Source of the DNA: an uncultured Bacteroidota bacterium
Lineage (GTDB): Bacteria; Bacteroidota; Bacteroidia; Chitinophagales; Saprospiraceae
Direction: 5' to 3'
Assembly: GCA_937861115.1 (NCBI GenBank)
Contig: CALMBD010000014.1
Location: forward strand, 1-41,253
DNA: 41,253 nt
Each line of letters starts with the position of its first letter. Position 1 is the stretch's first letter. Position numbers and translations under genes: made by a program. The notes under the pieces are model-generated. The model was not told where the DNA came from. It did no database searches and saw only the letters and a list, made by a program, of their open reading frames with translations. Of this stretch, positions 1 through 8,231 are shown one piece after another.

Positions 1-496
1 TACCGGCCATAACAAGATTTTTCTCCTTGTCCATTATCATGGCGTCGAAAGCATCAAACTTGTCCCCTCCGAAACTTTTTTCCCATATTCTGTTGCCGGT
101 CTGATCCAGTCGCATCAGATAGCCATCGGCAAATTGTACCTGATCGACATTTTTTTCCCGTGTTCCCGCCAAAAAATACCCGAATGTGCCGGGCGAGAGT
201 GCCTGAAAACCGACATAATATCCTGATGAATCACCGGCTGTGATTCTTGCGTTGGCGATGGTATCTCCTTCAGGGCTAATGGTACAGATCCAGATGTAAT
301 GGACGCTGATGGAAAAACCAATATTTCTTCCAGCCAGGAGAAACGATGAAGGGCTGTTTTCGATTTCAATAGCGGCCGAGAACCCCTGCCACATGTCATT
401 TTCATCGTACAGTCTGTTGAAATAGGGCGCCTGGGCCTGGGATACAAGCGGGAAAGCGAACAACACGAACAATAGCAATACCGGATAACGGAACAT
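1..496 (-). CDS. Secreted beta-propeller-like protein, 3' end outside window
   Basis: The reading frame starts with ATG at 496 and stays open to the window edge, giving about 165 residues. The N-terminus is a clear signal peptide (MFRYPVLLLFVLFAFPLVSQAQA), so the product should be exported. The visible part contains stretches such as FLLAGRNIGFS, GYFLAGTREKNV and a GGDKFDAFDAM segment followed by DKEKNLVMAG. This resembles the repeats of Bacteroidota secreted propeller-type proteins (a line on what happened, then 'GG' and 'AG' turns). Such proteins usually end in a T9SS sorting domain, which would lie outside this window. The start lies only 17 nt from the perfect palindrome at 513-544, which would sit in the 5' untranslated region. 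The function cannot be told from sequence. Confidence 0.75.
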   Translation of the reverse strand, partial: MFRYPVLLLFVLFAFPLVSQAQAPYFNRLYDENDMWQGFSAAIEIENSPSSFLLAGRNIGFSISVHYIWICTISPEGDTIANARITAGDSSGYYVGFQALSPGTFGYFLAGTREKNVDQVQFADGYLMRLDQTGNRIWEKSFGGDKFDAFDAMIMDKEKNLVMAG

Positions 497-512
497 GACG
501 AAGCAATTGATG

Positions 513-544
513 ACATGCCCGGCGAGCCGGCTCGCCGGGCATGT
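513..544. repeat. Perfect 32-bp palindrome
   Basis: Positions 513-528 are the exact reverse complement of 529-544, with a GC-rich core (GCCCGGCGAGCC on one arm). It lies between the stop of the T9SS fragment (551) and the start of the gene at 496. On the minus strand it could form a strong hairpin, but no T run follows. It may act as a factor-dependent terminator, a 3'-end protector or a dispersed palindromic repeat. Confidence 0.8.
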
Positions 545-550
545 ATTGAT

Positions 551-763
551 TTAGTGAATAACAGAGAGTTTTTCCATTCTAATGACCTTACCATTGACGC
601 TAAGCCTTACAAAATAGATTCCTGGGGGCCAGGATTCGATGGAGAAAAAATACCGGGCTGCCCCGGTATAGCCGGACAGTTCAAATTGTCGGACTTCCCG
701 GCGGGTAATATCGATAACTTCCAAAACGGACTGATGAGTCGTTTCGGCTGACTTATCCTGATT
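551..763 (-). pseudogene. Orphan T9SS C-terminal sorting domain remnant
   Basis: On the minus strand, an open frame of 70 codons runs from just after an in-frame TAA (764-766) to the stop at 551-553. It reads like the last two thirds of a type A T9SS sorting domain: LEVIDITRREVRQFELSG, then PPGIYFVRLSVNGKV and a KLSVIH end. These match the usual 'v.v.D.tGr.v', 'L..G.Y.vrl' and 'K..v' positions of that domain. It has no usable start codon apart from an internal ATG near the end, and no secreted body upstream. It is therefore most likely the surviving 3' end of a decayed or frameshifted cargo gene. A sequencing frameshift further upstream is possible, but the upstream frames show no recognisable protein. 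Confidence 0.7.
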
Positions 764-766
764 TTA

Positions 767-1011
767 GTTTACAGTTTGTGTAAACCTATTTCAGGACAAG
801 TCACCGGGATTATTCGGCGCGCCCTGTACCACGATACGGGTCCCTGCCGAAAAGAAAAATTGAAAGGATAGTGCTGAACAGTTGCAGTAAGGGGATTATA
901 TCAAAGTTCCCGGATTCAGGAATGTCGCGGTGGTGTGCTGCTGAAAAATCAAACGCCCGGCATGGATCGTATTTTCTCCTTCCTGCATCTATCATGAGGC
1001 CATATCCGGTT
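767..1011. other. Intergenic stretch with no recognised feature
   Basis: About 245 bases between the sorting-domain remnant and the next minus-strand gene. The only frames here are short and composed like random sequence (for example a 61-codon minus frame at 810-995). I see no promoter consensus, RNA or repeat. It may be the decayed body of the gene whose end survives at 551-763. Confidence 0.4.
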
Positions 1012-2901
1012 TTACTCCTTCACAAACGAAAGCACGCTCTGCCCCGCCTCCGTTCGAACCACCGCAAAATATATTCCGCCGGGCAAGGCATCTGATTGCA
1101 CCGGCAAAAGGGCTTCTCCTTCCAGTTCCAGGCTCCAGAACAAGCCCGCCGGCGTGCCTGCGGCGTTGAATACCGTTACCTGCACGGAGGTGGCTTTTTC
1201 ACTGAACAGGTACAATTCGCCTTCCTCCCGGATCACATTCGGGCGAAAGGCCGCATAGAAGTTGCCCATCCCGATCTTTACCGCTTTTGTATCCGAATAA
1301 GTACCGGTACCGTCAAAATCCGTTTGCCGAAGGCGGAAATAGTGTGTGCCTGCCGGAAGCCCCGGTACCCGGTATTCGTAACGCGCCGGCTGATCCGGTC
1401 CGCCTTTGCCGGGTACGAATCCGTCGGATTGCCAGGTGTTGCGGCCGGTGTCGTGCTGCACATCGAAACCGGCATTATCGATTTCACTCGCTGTTTCCCA
1501 CTGCAACACGGCGTCGCTGCCCTCGGCGCGGACCTCAAATCGCGTCAGTTCGACGGGCAGGCCCACGGGCGCCAGGGCGACGTTGAGGGCGGTCAGTACG
1601 CCGTGGTTGAGCGTGGCCATCGTGTTGTGCGTCACATAGCCTGCCTTGGTGATCTGCACGTTAAAGGTGCCGGCTGCGAGTTGGCCCATTTTGTACAACC
1701 CGGAGGCGTTGCTGAGTTCGGTGAGGTTGGTCGCCAGTATCTTGACCTGTGCGCCGTTGATGGGGAATCCGGTGGAGATATCGGTGATCTGTCCCTCCAG
1801 GTAGCAGCCGCGCACGTAGTTGGGCGCCAGCACCCAGAGTTCGCCGTTGTTGGTACCCTGCGCGCTGATGACGGAGGCGACGATATTGCCCGAGGGCAGG
1901 TAGGGGTATACGCCCCAGCAACCCTGGAAACCGCTGCCCGCGCCATTGGGATAGGTGTCGTAGTTGCCTGTCTGGACCATATTGGCCGGCCGCGACACAT
2001 CCACGATCGTAAAGCCGTCGCGGTACCAGGAGGTAACGGCGTAGTCATTGATAATGAATGTGTTGTGTACGATAGAGTTGCTGCCGGGGTTGCTCTGTAT
2101 CTTGTCGAGCAGGGTGATGTTGTTCGGGTTGCTGATGTCGTACGAAGCGAGAAAAGAGTTGCTCACCTCATCGGTGGTGAACAGGGTATTGCCCGAGCGC
2201 CAGGTGTTGTGGGTAAACAGCCCGGGTGTTTGCTGGGTAGTCACCAATACGGGGTTGCTTTTGTTGGTCATGTTGACGATGGAGAAAAAACCGCCGTAAA
2301 TATGCCCCGAGTACATGATATCGTTGTCGACAAAGCCGTCGTGCACGTAGTTGTGGTTGCTCCCGAAGTTGGAATTGAAATAGCCCACATAACTGGGATT
2401 GTAGGGGTCGGCGTTGAGGTTGAACACCAGTGCGCGCCCGGAAAACAGGTTGGTGCCGTAGAGGTACAGGTAGCCTTTTGTGACGTCGACATGCAGCGCA
2501 TGCGCCCGGATGAGTTGGCCGTTGATGGCGCCGTTGCCGAAATAGGCGTGGAAGGTGAGGTTGTTGCCCGGCAACCCGTTCAGGTCGACCACCTGCAGGC
2601 CGCCGCCGCCCTCCGACACGACGTACGCGTAGTGCGAGTAGGTTTTGATCTCGCGCCAGTCGCTGGTGGGACCGGGTATCTGCACGATCTCGGTTGGGCT
2701 GGAAGGATTGGTCACATCCACGATGCTGAGGCCGTTTGCGGCGCCCACCAGGGCATATTCATTGCCGCCGGCGGCGTATCCCCAAATATTGGACAGGTGC
2801 TGGCCGGTATAGGTGAGTTTGGCGCTGAAGTCGACATTCAGGTTTTGGGCAAACAACGGCGTAGTCAGGGCAGACAGCAGAAAAAGAACCAGGTGACGCA
2901 T
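1012..2901 (-). CDS. Choice-of-anchor B secreted protein with T9SS sorting domain
   Basis: The product has 629 residues from the ATG at 2901. A longer frame begins at 2928, but the signal peptide MRHLVLFLLSALTTPLFAQ begins at 2901. Residues from about 30 to 360 contain LVIVD-type propeller blades (GLSIVDVTNPSSPTEIV, GLQVVDLNGLPG, GFTIVDVSRPAN), the hallmark of the choice-of-anchor B family. Residues of roughly 365-445 form a carboxypeptidase-regulatory-like beta sandwich (LEGQITDISTGFPINGAQV). Next comes the common Bacteroidota module VELTRFEVRAEG...LQWETASEIDNAGFDV. The last 85 or so residues look like a type A sorting domain (VTVFNAAGTPAG, LPGGIYFAVVRTE). The protein should be exported by Sec, moved across the outer membrane by the T9SS and anchored or released. 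No ligand can be named. It is divergent from the his operon. Confidence 0.88.
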   Translation of the reverse strand: MRHLVLFLLSALTTPLFAQNLNVDFSAKLTYTGQHLSNIWGYAAGGNEYALVGAANGLSIVDVTNPSSPTEIVQIPGPTSDWREIKTYSHYAYVVSEGGGGLQVVDLNGLPGNNLTFHAYFGNGAINGQLIRAHALHVDVTKGYLYLYGTNLFSGRALVFNLNADPYNPSYVGYFNSNFGSNHNYVHDGFVDNDIMYSGHIYGGFFSIVNMTNKSNPVLVTTQQTPGLFTHNTWRSGNTLFTTDEVSNSFLASYDISNPNNITLLDKIQSNPGSNSIVHNTFIINDYAVTSWYRDGFTIVDVSRPANMVQTGNYDTYPNGAGSGFQGCWGVYPYLPSGNIVASVISAQGTNNGELWVLAPNYVRGCYLEGQITDISTGFPINGAQVKILATNLTELSNASGLYKMGQLAAGTFNVQITKAGYVTHNTMATLNHGVLTALNVALAPVGLPVELTRFEVRAEGSDAVLQWETASEIDNAGFDVQHDTGRNTWQSDGFVPGKGGPDQPARYEYRVPGLPAGTHYFRLRQTDFDGTGTYSDTKAVKIGMGNFYAAFRPNVIREEGELYLFSEKATSVQVTVFNAAGTPAGLFWSLELEGEALLPVQSDALPGGIYFAVVRTEAGQSVLSFVKE

Positions 2902-3042
2902 CTTGAAAAATTTAATCGCAAAATACAAAGGCCTTGCCGACCCCGGTATTTAAAATCTTTGCCAAAGGCAGCAGATGCGCAAATGAACACAAACCTTCGA
3001 ATGTTCACCCCGTACTGTCAAATTCTTTTTACACGGGTAAAT

Positions 3043-3074
3043 TTTGAAGTATGGGATATCTGCCCCTACTTTTG
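3043..3074 (+). promoter_or_regulatory. his operon promoter
   Basis: TTTG at 3043-3046, 20 nt spacer, TACTTTTG at 3067-3074. This is a full match to the Bacteroidota primary-sigma consensus (TTTG, 19-21 nt, TAnnTTTG). The expected transcription start about 5-7 nt downstream falls at 3080 or next to it, which is the A of the leader-peptide ATG. Confidence 0.88.
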
Positions 3075-3079
3075 CCGCC

Positions 3080-3145
3080 ATGAACGCGATAAATACCGTT
3101 GTACTGTTCCATTCCCATCATCATTGCCCGCCAGGCAAGCGATGA
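3080..3145 (+). CDS. hisL: his operon leader peptide
   Basis: A 21-codon open frame starts with ATG at 3080 and stops with TGA at 3143-3145. The centre reads VVLFHSHHHCPPGKR, with four His codons (3110-3112, 3116-3124) in a span of five codons. It lies between a strong promoter and an intrinsic terminator, directly before hisG. The role follows from the enterobacterial his model: translation of the His codons senses charged tRNA-His. When the tRNA is scarce, the ribosome stalls and the downstream terminator does not form. The ATG is only 5 nt after the -7 box, so the transcript should be leaderless or nearly so. The peptide itself probably has no function. The symbol is by analogy, not by homology. 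Confidence 0.85.
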   Translation: MNAINTVVLFHSHHHCPPGKR

Positions 3146-3178
3146 GGTAATGGCGCATACGCGTCGAAGTGTTCACCG

Positions 3179-3222
3179 AAACCGGCTTGCTGCAAGATTG
3201 CTGCAAGCCGGTTTTGCTTTTT
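3179..3222 (+). terminator. his attenuator terminator
   Basis: AAACCGGCTTGC (3179-3190) pairs perfectly with GCAAGCCGGTTT (3203-3214), and a T-rich run continues to 3222. A candidate antiterminator arm is GCAAGC at 3135-3140, at the end of the leader peptide, which is complementary to GCTTGC at 3185-3190 inside the terminator's 5' arm. A small hairpin at 3124-3138 (TTGCC/GGCAA) overlaps that arm. A ribosome finishing the leader would cover 3135-3140 and allow termination. One stalled at the first His codons would leave it free. The antiterminator is inferred; the terminator hairpin is directly visible. Confidence 0.85.
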
Positions 3223-3250
3223 GTCCCACCCACTCACCCGCTGAAACATC

Positions 3251-4105
3251 ATGTTACGCATTGCTATTCAAAAGTCCGGCCGGTTGTTCGACAACTCCTT
3301 CGCCCTCCTGCGCGACGCGGGCATCTCCCTGGGCAGCAACCCCTCCCGCCTGCTGCGCGCACAGGCCGACAATTTTCCGCTGGAAATCATCTTTCTGCGC
3401 GACGACGATATCCCGGAGTACGTGGAAGGGGGCGTCGCAGATGTGGGTATTGTCGGGGAAAATGTCGTCCTGGAAAAAAACAAATCGGTCGACCTGCTCG
3501 ACCGCCTCGGTTTCGGCAGGTGCCGCATGAGTATTGCCATGCCCAAAAATGCCCACTACGAAAACGCGCGCAGCCTCGAAAACCTGCGCATCGCCACCTC
3601 TTACGTCCGGGTACTTTCCTCCTTTCTCGAACAACAAAACATCCGCGCCGACATCCATGAAATAAGCGGCGCGGTCGAGATCACGCCCTCGCTCGGCATG
3701 GCCGACGCCATTTTCGACATCGTGAGTACCGGCAGTACGCTGCTGGCCAACGGCCTGCGCGAGGTCGCGACGGTACTGGAGTCGGAGGCGGTGCTCATCG
3801 GGAATACCGCTTTGAAACCCGAAAAACAGGATATCCTCGACCGGTTGCTTTTCCGCCTGCACGCGAACCGGAATGCCCGCAGCAACCGATACATCCTGCT
3901 CAATGCGCCCAACGATAAACTGGACACGATCATCGCTATCATACCGGGCATGAAGAGCCCGACTATTCTGCCGCTGGCCAAGGAGGGCTGGAGCAGTCTG
4001 CACAGCGTCGTGCCCGAAAATGCCTTTTGGGACATCCTTGAACGCCTCAAGGCCGCCGGCGCCGAAGGCATACTCGTCGCCCCGATCGAACGCATGATCC
4101 TGTAA
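3251..4105 (+). CDS. hisG: ATP phosphoribosyltransferase (long form)
   Basis: First step of histidine synthesis: ATP plus PRPP gives phosphoribosyl-ATP. The 284-residue length fits the long form, which carries its own C-terminal regulatory domain and needs no HisZ. The N-terminus MLRIAIQKSGRLFDNSFALL, the DVGIVGENV segment and the PRPP-binding loop region EITPSLGMADAIFDIVSTGSTL are typical of the family. Residues from about 205 to 284 form the ferredoxin-like feedback domain (IIAIIPGMKSPTILPLAKEGW, then AEGILVAPIERMIL). In long-form enzymes this domain binds histidine and inhibits the enzyme. It is the first structural gene after the attenuator, so it is controlled both by attenuation and, by family knowledge, by feedback. 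Confidence 0.97.
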   Translation: MLRIAIQKSGRLFDNSFALLRDAGISLGSNPSRLLRAQADNFPLEIIFLRDDDIPEYVEGGVADVGIVGENVVLEKNKSVDLLDRLGFGRCRMSIAMPKNAHYENARSLENLRIATSYVRVLSSFLEQQNIRADIHEISGAVEITPSLGMADAIFDIVSTGSTLLANGLREVATVLESEAVLIGNTALKPEKQDILDRLLFRLHANRNARSNRYILLNAPNDKLDTIIAIIPGMKSPTILPLAKEGWSSLHSVVPENAFWDILERLKAAGAEGILVAPIERMIL

Positions 4106-4128
4106 AAACCTGTTTCAACCTGTTGACC

Positions 4129-5418
4129 ATGAATATTTTAAAGTACCCCGCCCCAGACGAAATTGCCGCGCTGCTGCTGCGCCCTGCCGATGCGCAGGCG
4201 GGCGCCCGCCGTGAAAAAGTTGCCGCGATGCTCGACGCCGTCCGGACGGAAGGCGATGCTGCAGTGCGCCGTTTTGCCCTCGAATTCGACGGCTTTGCGC
4301 CCCGGCAGTTGGCGGTCGGGGAGGCGGAGTGGCGCAACGCAGATGCTGCGCTAACTCCGGCCCTGAAGACCGCCATCCGGCAGGCATACGACAACATCCG
4401 CCTGTTTCACGATGCACAAGCCGGAGAAAGTCAGTCGGTGGAGACCATGCCCGGGGTGCTGTGCCGGCGCAAAAGCGTGCCCATTGAAAAAGTAGGACTG
4501 TACATACCCGGCGGCACGGCGCCGCTGTTTTCCACGGTACTCATGCTGGGTGTGCCCGCTCAGATAGCCGGGTGCCGGGAAGCCGTATTGTGTACGCCGC
4601 CGCAGTCCGACGGCGCCGTGCATCCGGCCGTGCTGTTTGCCGCCGGCTTGTGCGGGATCAAACGGGTATTCGCCATTGGCGGCGTGCAGGCCATCGGGGC
4701 GATGGCATACGGCACGGCGTCGGTACCCCGCGTCTGGAAAATATTTGGCCCCGGCAACGCATGGGTGACGGCCGCCAAGCAACTCGTGGGTCTCGAAGGC
4801 GTGGCCATCGACCTGCCGGCTGGACCCTCCGAAGTGTGCGTCATCGCCGATGCCGGCGCCGATCCGTCGTTTGTCGCTGCCGACCTGCTCAGCCAGGCCG
4901 AGCACGGCCCCGACAGCCAGGTACTGCTGATCGCCGACGCGGAATCTGTGGTGGAAAACGTCGTGCGGGCCCTCGAACGGCAGCTGCGTGACCTGCCGCG
5001 CCGCGAGGTGGCGGAGGCGGCCCTGCGCAACAGCAATGCGGTTGTGGTGCGCGATCTCCACGAAGCGATGGCCCTGTCGAACCAATATGCTCCCGAGCAT
5101 TTGATCCTCCAGGTAGAAGATCCCGAAGCGCTGTCGGAACGGGTTGTCAACGCCGGCTCCGTATTTACCGGCAGGTTTACCCCTGAAAGCGCGGGAGATT
5201 ATGCCAGCGGGACCAACCATACCCTGCCGACGAGCGGGTATGCCCGGGCGTATGGCGGCGTTTCGCTCGATAGTTTTGTAAAAAAGATCACCTTTCAGCA
5301 CATCACGGCCGCAGGTCTGGGAAGCCTCGGTCCGACGATTGTGGAAATGGCCCGGGCGGAAGGGCTTGAAGCGCACGCCCGGGCCGTTGAGGTCAGGTTA
5401 ACCGATACATCAATATGA
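4129..5418 (+). CDS. hisD: Histidinol dehydrogenase
   Basis: Last two steps of the pathway: NAD-dependent oxidation of histidinol to histidine through histidinal. The 429-residue length is normal. Visible family signatures are VGLYIPGGTAPLFSTVLM, VFAIGGVQAIGAMAYGT, the DLPAGPSEVCVIAD segment, LLSQAEHGPDSQ (around residue 255, containing the Gln and His zinc ligands), and NQYAPEHLI with the catalytic Glu-His pair. FTPESAGDYASGTNHTLPT is also present. ATG at 4129 is preferred over the TTG two codons upstream. It follows hisG by 23 nt, and its stop overlaps the hisC start in the sequence ATGA. Confidence 0.97.
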   Translation: MNILKYPAPDEIAALLLRPADAQAGARREKVAAMLDAVRTEGDAAVRRFALEFDGFAPRQLAVGEAEWRNADAALTPALKTAIRQAYDNIRLFHDAQAGESQSVETMPGVLCRRKSVPIEKVGLYIPGGTAPLFSTVLMLGVPAQIAGCREAVLCTPPQSDGAVHPAVLFAAGLCGIKRVFAIGGVQAIGAMAYGTASVPRVWKIFGPGNAWVTAAKQLVGLEGVAIDLPAGPSEVCVIADAGADPSFVAADLLSQAEHGPDSQVLLIADAESVVENVVRALERQLRDLPRREVAEAALRNSNAVVVRDLHEAMALSNQYAPEHLILQVEDPEALSERVVNAGSVFTGRFTPESAGDYASGTNHTLPTSGYARAYGGVSLDSFVKKITFQHITAAGLGSLGPTIVEMARAEGLEAHARAVEVRLTDTSI

Positions 5419-6467
5419 ACCATCCGATGGAGAAACTGGTAAGACCCGGCATACTGGCGCTCGCGCCGTACCGCTCGGCGCGCGACGAATTCGGCAGCAC
5501 AGCCGATGTGTTTCTCGACGCCAATGAAAACAGCCTGGGCGATCCCTGGGGAGACGGGCTGCACCGGTATCCCGACTCCGGGCAGGGTGCTTTGAAGTCG
5601 GCCGTCGCCCGGAGGAAAGGCGTTTTGCCGGAGCAAATTTTTCTCGGCAACGGCTCCGACGAGGCCATCGACCTGTTGCTCAGGGCTTTTTGCGAACCAG
5701 GGCTTGACAACGTCATCATCATGCCGCCAACCTACGGCATGTACGCCGTGCAGGCCGGGATACATGGCGCGGAGCTCAGGCAGGCGCCCCTGCGCCCCGA
5801 CTTTTCGCCCGACCCGCCGGCCGTCAGGGCCGTCACGGATGCCCGTTCCAAACTGCTGTTCCTCTGCTCCCCGAACAACCCGACCGGGCCGTGCCTGCCC
5901 GAAGATTTTATTCTGGACATGTTAGGGGATTTTCCCGGTCTGGTGGTCATAGATGAGGCTTATGTCGATTTTGCCCGGCAGCCGACGTGGCTGGATCGGC
6001 TGAACGATTTCCCCAACCTGGTGGTGTTGCAAACCCTGTCCAAAGCCTGGGGCCTCGCTGCCCTGCGTGTGGGCATGGCTTTTTCCGGGGCGTTTGTCAA
6101 CGGGATTTTAAATAAAATAAAATACCCGTACAACCTTGGCGCGCCGGCGATCGATATTGCGCTGAAGGCACTTGAAAATGAAGCGGTTGTGCAGGAGAAG
6201 GTCAATGTGCTGCTGGCTGAACGCCTGCGGCTTGCGCTGCGATTGCCAGAACTGGCCTGTGTGCAAGAGGTGTTTCCCAGCGATGCCAATTTTCTGCTGG
6301 TGCGGGTCGCAGATGCGGAAGGCATCTACCGCTATTTGCTCGAACAAAGCATCGTGGTGCGCAACCGGCACCGCGAACGGCACTGCGAAAATTGCCTGCG
6401 TATCACCGTCGGCACAGCGGAAGAGAACGACCGCCTGCTGGCAGCACTGAAACATTATCCTGCATAA
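5415..6467 (+). CDS. hisC: Histidinol-phosphate aminotransferase
   Basis: A PLP enzyme that transfers an amino group from glutamate to imidazole-acetol phosphate. The 350-residue protein is of the class I/II fold. It shows [12 protein letters not shown] near the N-terminus, [17 protein letters not shown] (cofactor phosphate region), [20 protein letters not shown] and the Schiff-base lysine in [16 protein letters not shown]. The C-terminal [17 protein letters not shown] holds the substrate-binding Arg. The start overlaps the hisD stop by 4 nt, which implies translational coupling. A second ATG four codons later (MEKLVRPG) is also possible. Confidence 0.96.
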   Translation: MNHPMEKLVRPGILALAPYRSARDEFGSTADVFLDANENSLGDPWGDGLHRYPDSGQGALKSAVARRKGVLPEQIFLGNGSDEAIDLLLRAFCEPGLDNVIIMPPTYGMYAVQAGIHGAELRQAPLRPDFSPDPPAVRAVTDARSKLLFLCSPNNPTGPCLPEDFILDMLGDFPGLVVIDEAYVDFARQPTWLDRLNDFPNLVVLQTLSKAWGLAALRVGMAFSGAFVNGILNKIKYPYNLGAPAIDIALKALENEAVVQEKVNVLLAERLRLALRLPELACVQEVFPSDANFLLVRVADAEGIYRYLLEQSIVVRNRHRERHCENCLRITVGTAEENDRLLAALKHYPA

Positions 6468-6471
6468 CGCC

Positions 6472-7581
6472 ATGACAAAACTGCTTTTTATCGACCGCGA
6501 CGGTACCATCATTGTGGAGCCGCAACCCGACCAGCAGGTAGACAGCCTGGAAAAACTGGAGTTCGTACCCGGCGCCATTTATGCCCTGGCCCGTATTGTA
6601 CGCGAACTGGACTACACGCTTGTTATGGTGACCAATCAGGACGGCCTGGGTACCGACTCGTTTCCGGAGCAAACCTTCTGGCCCGCCCATGAAAAAATGA
6701 TGCTGACCCTCGAACAGGAAGGTATCCGGTTCGAGGCTGTGCACATCGACCGCAGTTTCCCGCACGAACAACTGCCGACGCGCAAACCGGGCACCGCCAT
6801 GCTCACCGGCTACCTGAACGGCGACTTCGACCTCGCCAATTCGTACGTGATCGGCGACCGCCTGACGGATGTGCAACTGGCCGAAAACCTTGGTGCCCGG
6901 GCGATTTTCCTGAATACGGGGGGCGCAACGGATACGCCCGAGGGTCAGGGCATATGGTCGGTCGACACCTGGGAGCAGGTGTATGGCCTGCTCCGCCTGC
7001 CGCCCCGCCGTGTCAGCCACCGCCGCACAACCCGCGAGACAGACATTGCCATAACGCTCGACCTCGACGGTACGGGGCAGGCTTCGGTACAGACAGGTCT
7101 CGGCTTTTTCGACCACATGCTCGACCAGATTGCCAAACACGGCGGACTGGATTTGCACCTTGAAGCGCGCGGCGATCTGCATATCGACGAGCACCACACC
7201 ATCGAGGATACGGGCATTGCGCTGGGGGAGGCCGTCACCAGGGCGCTGGGCGACAAGACGGGCATCGAGCGATACGGGTTCACGTTGCCCATGGACGACG
7301 CGCTGGCTCAGGTGGCACTCGATTTTGGCGGCCGGCCCTGGATCGTCTGGGAAGCGTCGTTTCAACGCGAGAAGATCGGCGATGTCCCCACCGAAATGTT
7401 TTTCCATTTTTTCAAATCCTTCTCCGATGCGGCCCGGTGCAACCTGAATGTGCAATGCAGCGGGCAAAACGAACACCACAAGATCGAAGCCATTTTCAAA
7501 GCCTTTGCCAAAGCCTTGAAAATGAGCGCCAAACGCGATCCGAACAACCGCAACCTGCCAACCACCAAAGGCATCTTATGA
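6472..7581 (+). CDS. hisB: Bifunctional histidinol-phosphatase / imidazoleglycerol-phosphate dehydratase
   Basis: The 369-residue fusion catalyses two non-consecutive steps. Residues 1 to about 165 are a HAD-type phosphatase: the nucleophile motif FIDRDGTI at residues 6-13, VTNQDGLGT, and [19 protein letters not shown]. Residues from about 175 to 369 are the dehydratase: [33 protein letters not shown] and [17 protein letters not shown] carry the metal-binding His-rich motifs. In the Escherichia coli enzyme, a zinc site of three Cys and one His lies between the HAD motifs. Here the matching stretch reads [17 protein letters not shown] and has no Cys, so this is a zinc-less version of the loop. 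It starts 4 nt after hisC. Confidence 0.96.
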   Translation: MTKLLFIDRDGTIIVEPQPDQQVDSLEKLEFVPGAIYALARIVRELDYTLVMVTNQDGLGTDSFPEQTFWPAHEKMMLTLEQEGIRFEAVHIDRSFPHEQLPTRKPGTAMLTGYLNGDFDLANSYVIGDRLTDVQLAENLGARAIFLNTGGATDTPEGQGIWSVDTWEQVYGLLRLPPRRVSHRRTTRETDIAITLDLDGTGQASVQTGLGFFDHMLDQIAKHGGLDLHLEARGDLHIDEHHTIEDTGIALGEAVTRALGDKTGIERYGFTLPMDDALAQVALDFGGRPWIVWEASFQREKIGDVPTEMFFHFFKSFSDAARCNLNVQCSGQNEHHKIEAIFKAFAKALKMSAKRDPNNRNLPTTKGIL

Positions 7582-8195
7582 AAATAGCCCTGGTTAAATA
7601 CAACGCAGGCAATGTCCAGTCCGTCCTGTTCGCACTCCGGCGGCTGGGGCATACGGCCGATTGGACCGACGATCCGGCCACCCTGCGCCGTGCCGATCGC
7701 GTGATCTTTCCCGGGGTAGGAGAGGCCTCATCGGCCATGCATTACCTGAAAGCGCGGGGGCTGGACGAACTGATCCGTTCGCTGCAACAGCCGGTTTTGG
7801 GCATCTGCCTGGGCCTGCAACTTTTTTGCCGGCATTCCGAGGAAAACGACACGCCGTGTTTGCGTATTTTTGAATGTGACGTGCGGCGGTTTGGCGGGCT
7901 GGATATGCCTGCGGAGCCCGGCGGGTCCCGGGCAGTTTTAAAAGTGCCGCACATGGGCTGGAATAAACTGCGCCAGCTTCGGGGGCCATTATTCAGTGGT
8001 GTGGCAGAAGAAAGTTATGTGTATTTTGTCCACAGTTATTACGCCGAAATGCAGCCGGGCGCCATTGCGCAAACGGAGTACGGCGAAACTTTCAGCGCCG
8101 CGTTGCAGCGCGACAATTTTTTTGCCGTCCAGTTTCACCCTGAAAAATCGGGCCCGGTGGGACAACAAATCCTGAAAAACTTTCTAAATATTTAA
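7578..8195 (+). CDS. hisH: Imidazole glycerol phosphate synthase, glutaminase subunit
   Basis: A class I glutamine amidotransferase that supplies ammonia to HisF. From the ATG at 7578 it has 205 residues; the frame is open further upstream, but [16 protein letters not shown] is the family N-terminus. The oxyanion strand [13 protein letters not shown], the nucleophile in [10 protein letters not shown] (Cys near 77) and the His-Glu pair in [13 protein letters not shown] complete the catalytic triad. PHMGWNKL and YFVHSYYAE are also typical. The start overlaps the hisB stop in the sequence ATGA, which suggests coupled translation. The protein works as a heterodimer with the product of hisF, two genes downstream. 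Confidence 0.96.
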   Translation: MKIALVKYNAGNVQSVLFALRRLGHTADWTDDPATLRRADRVIFPGVGEASSAMHYLKARGLDELIRSLQQPVLGICLGLQLFCRHSEENDTPCLRIFECDVRRFGGLDMPAEPGGSRAVLKVPHMGWNKLRQLRGPLFSGVAEESYVYFVHSYYAEMQPGAIAQTEYGETFSAALQRDNFFAVQFHPEKSGPVGQQILKNFLNI

Positions 8196-8231
8196 AAATC
8201 AGTTGATTGTAATTTTTCATAAATCATCTAC

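Noticed and set aside
1096-3150. 684-codon plus-strand open frame
   Set aside because: It is the antisense shadow of the choice-of-anchor B gene. The protein has no family features, and the minus frame has a signal peptide and recognisable domains.
8196-8231. Internal promoter or riboswitch between hisH and hisA
   Set aside because: The 36-nt gap is AT-rich but has no TAnnTTTG box and no stable hairpin.
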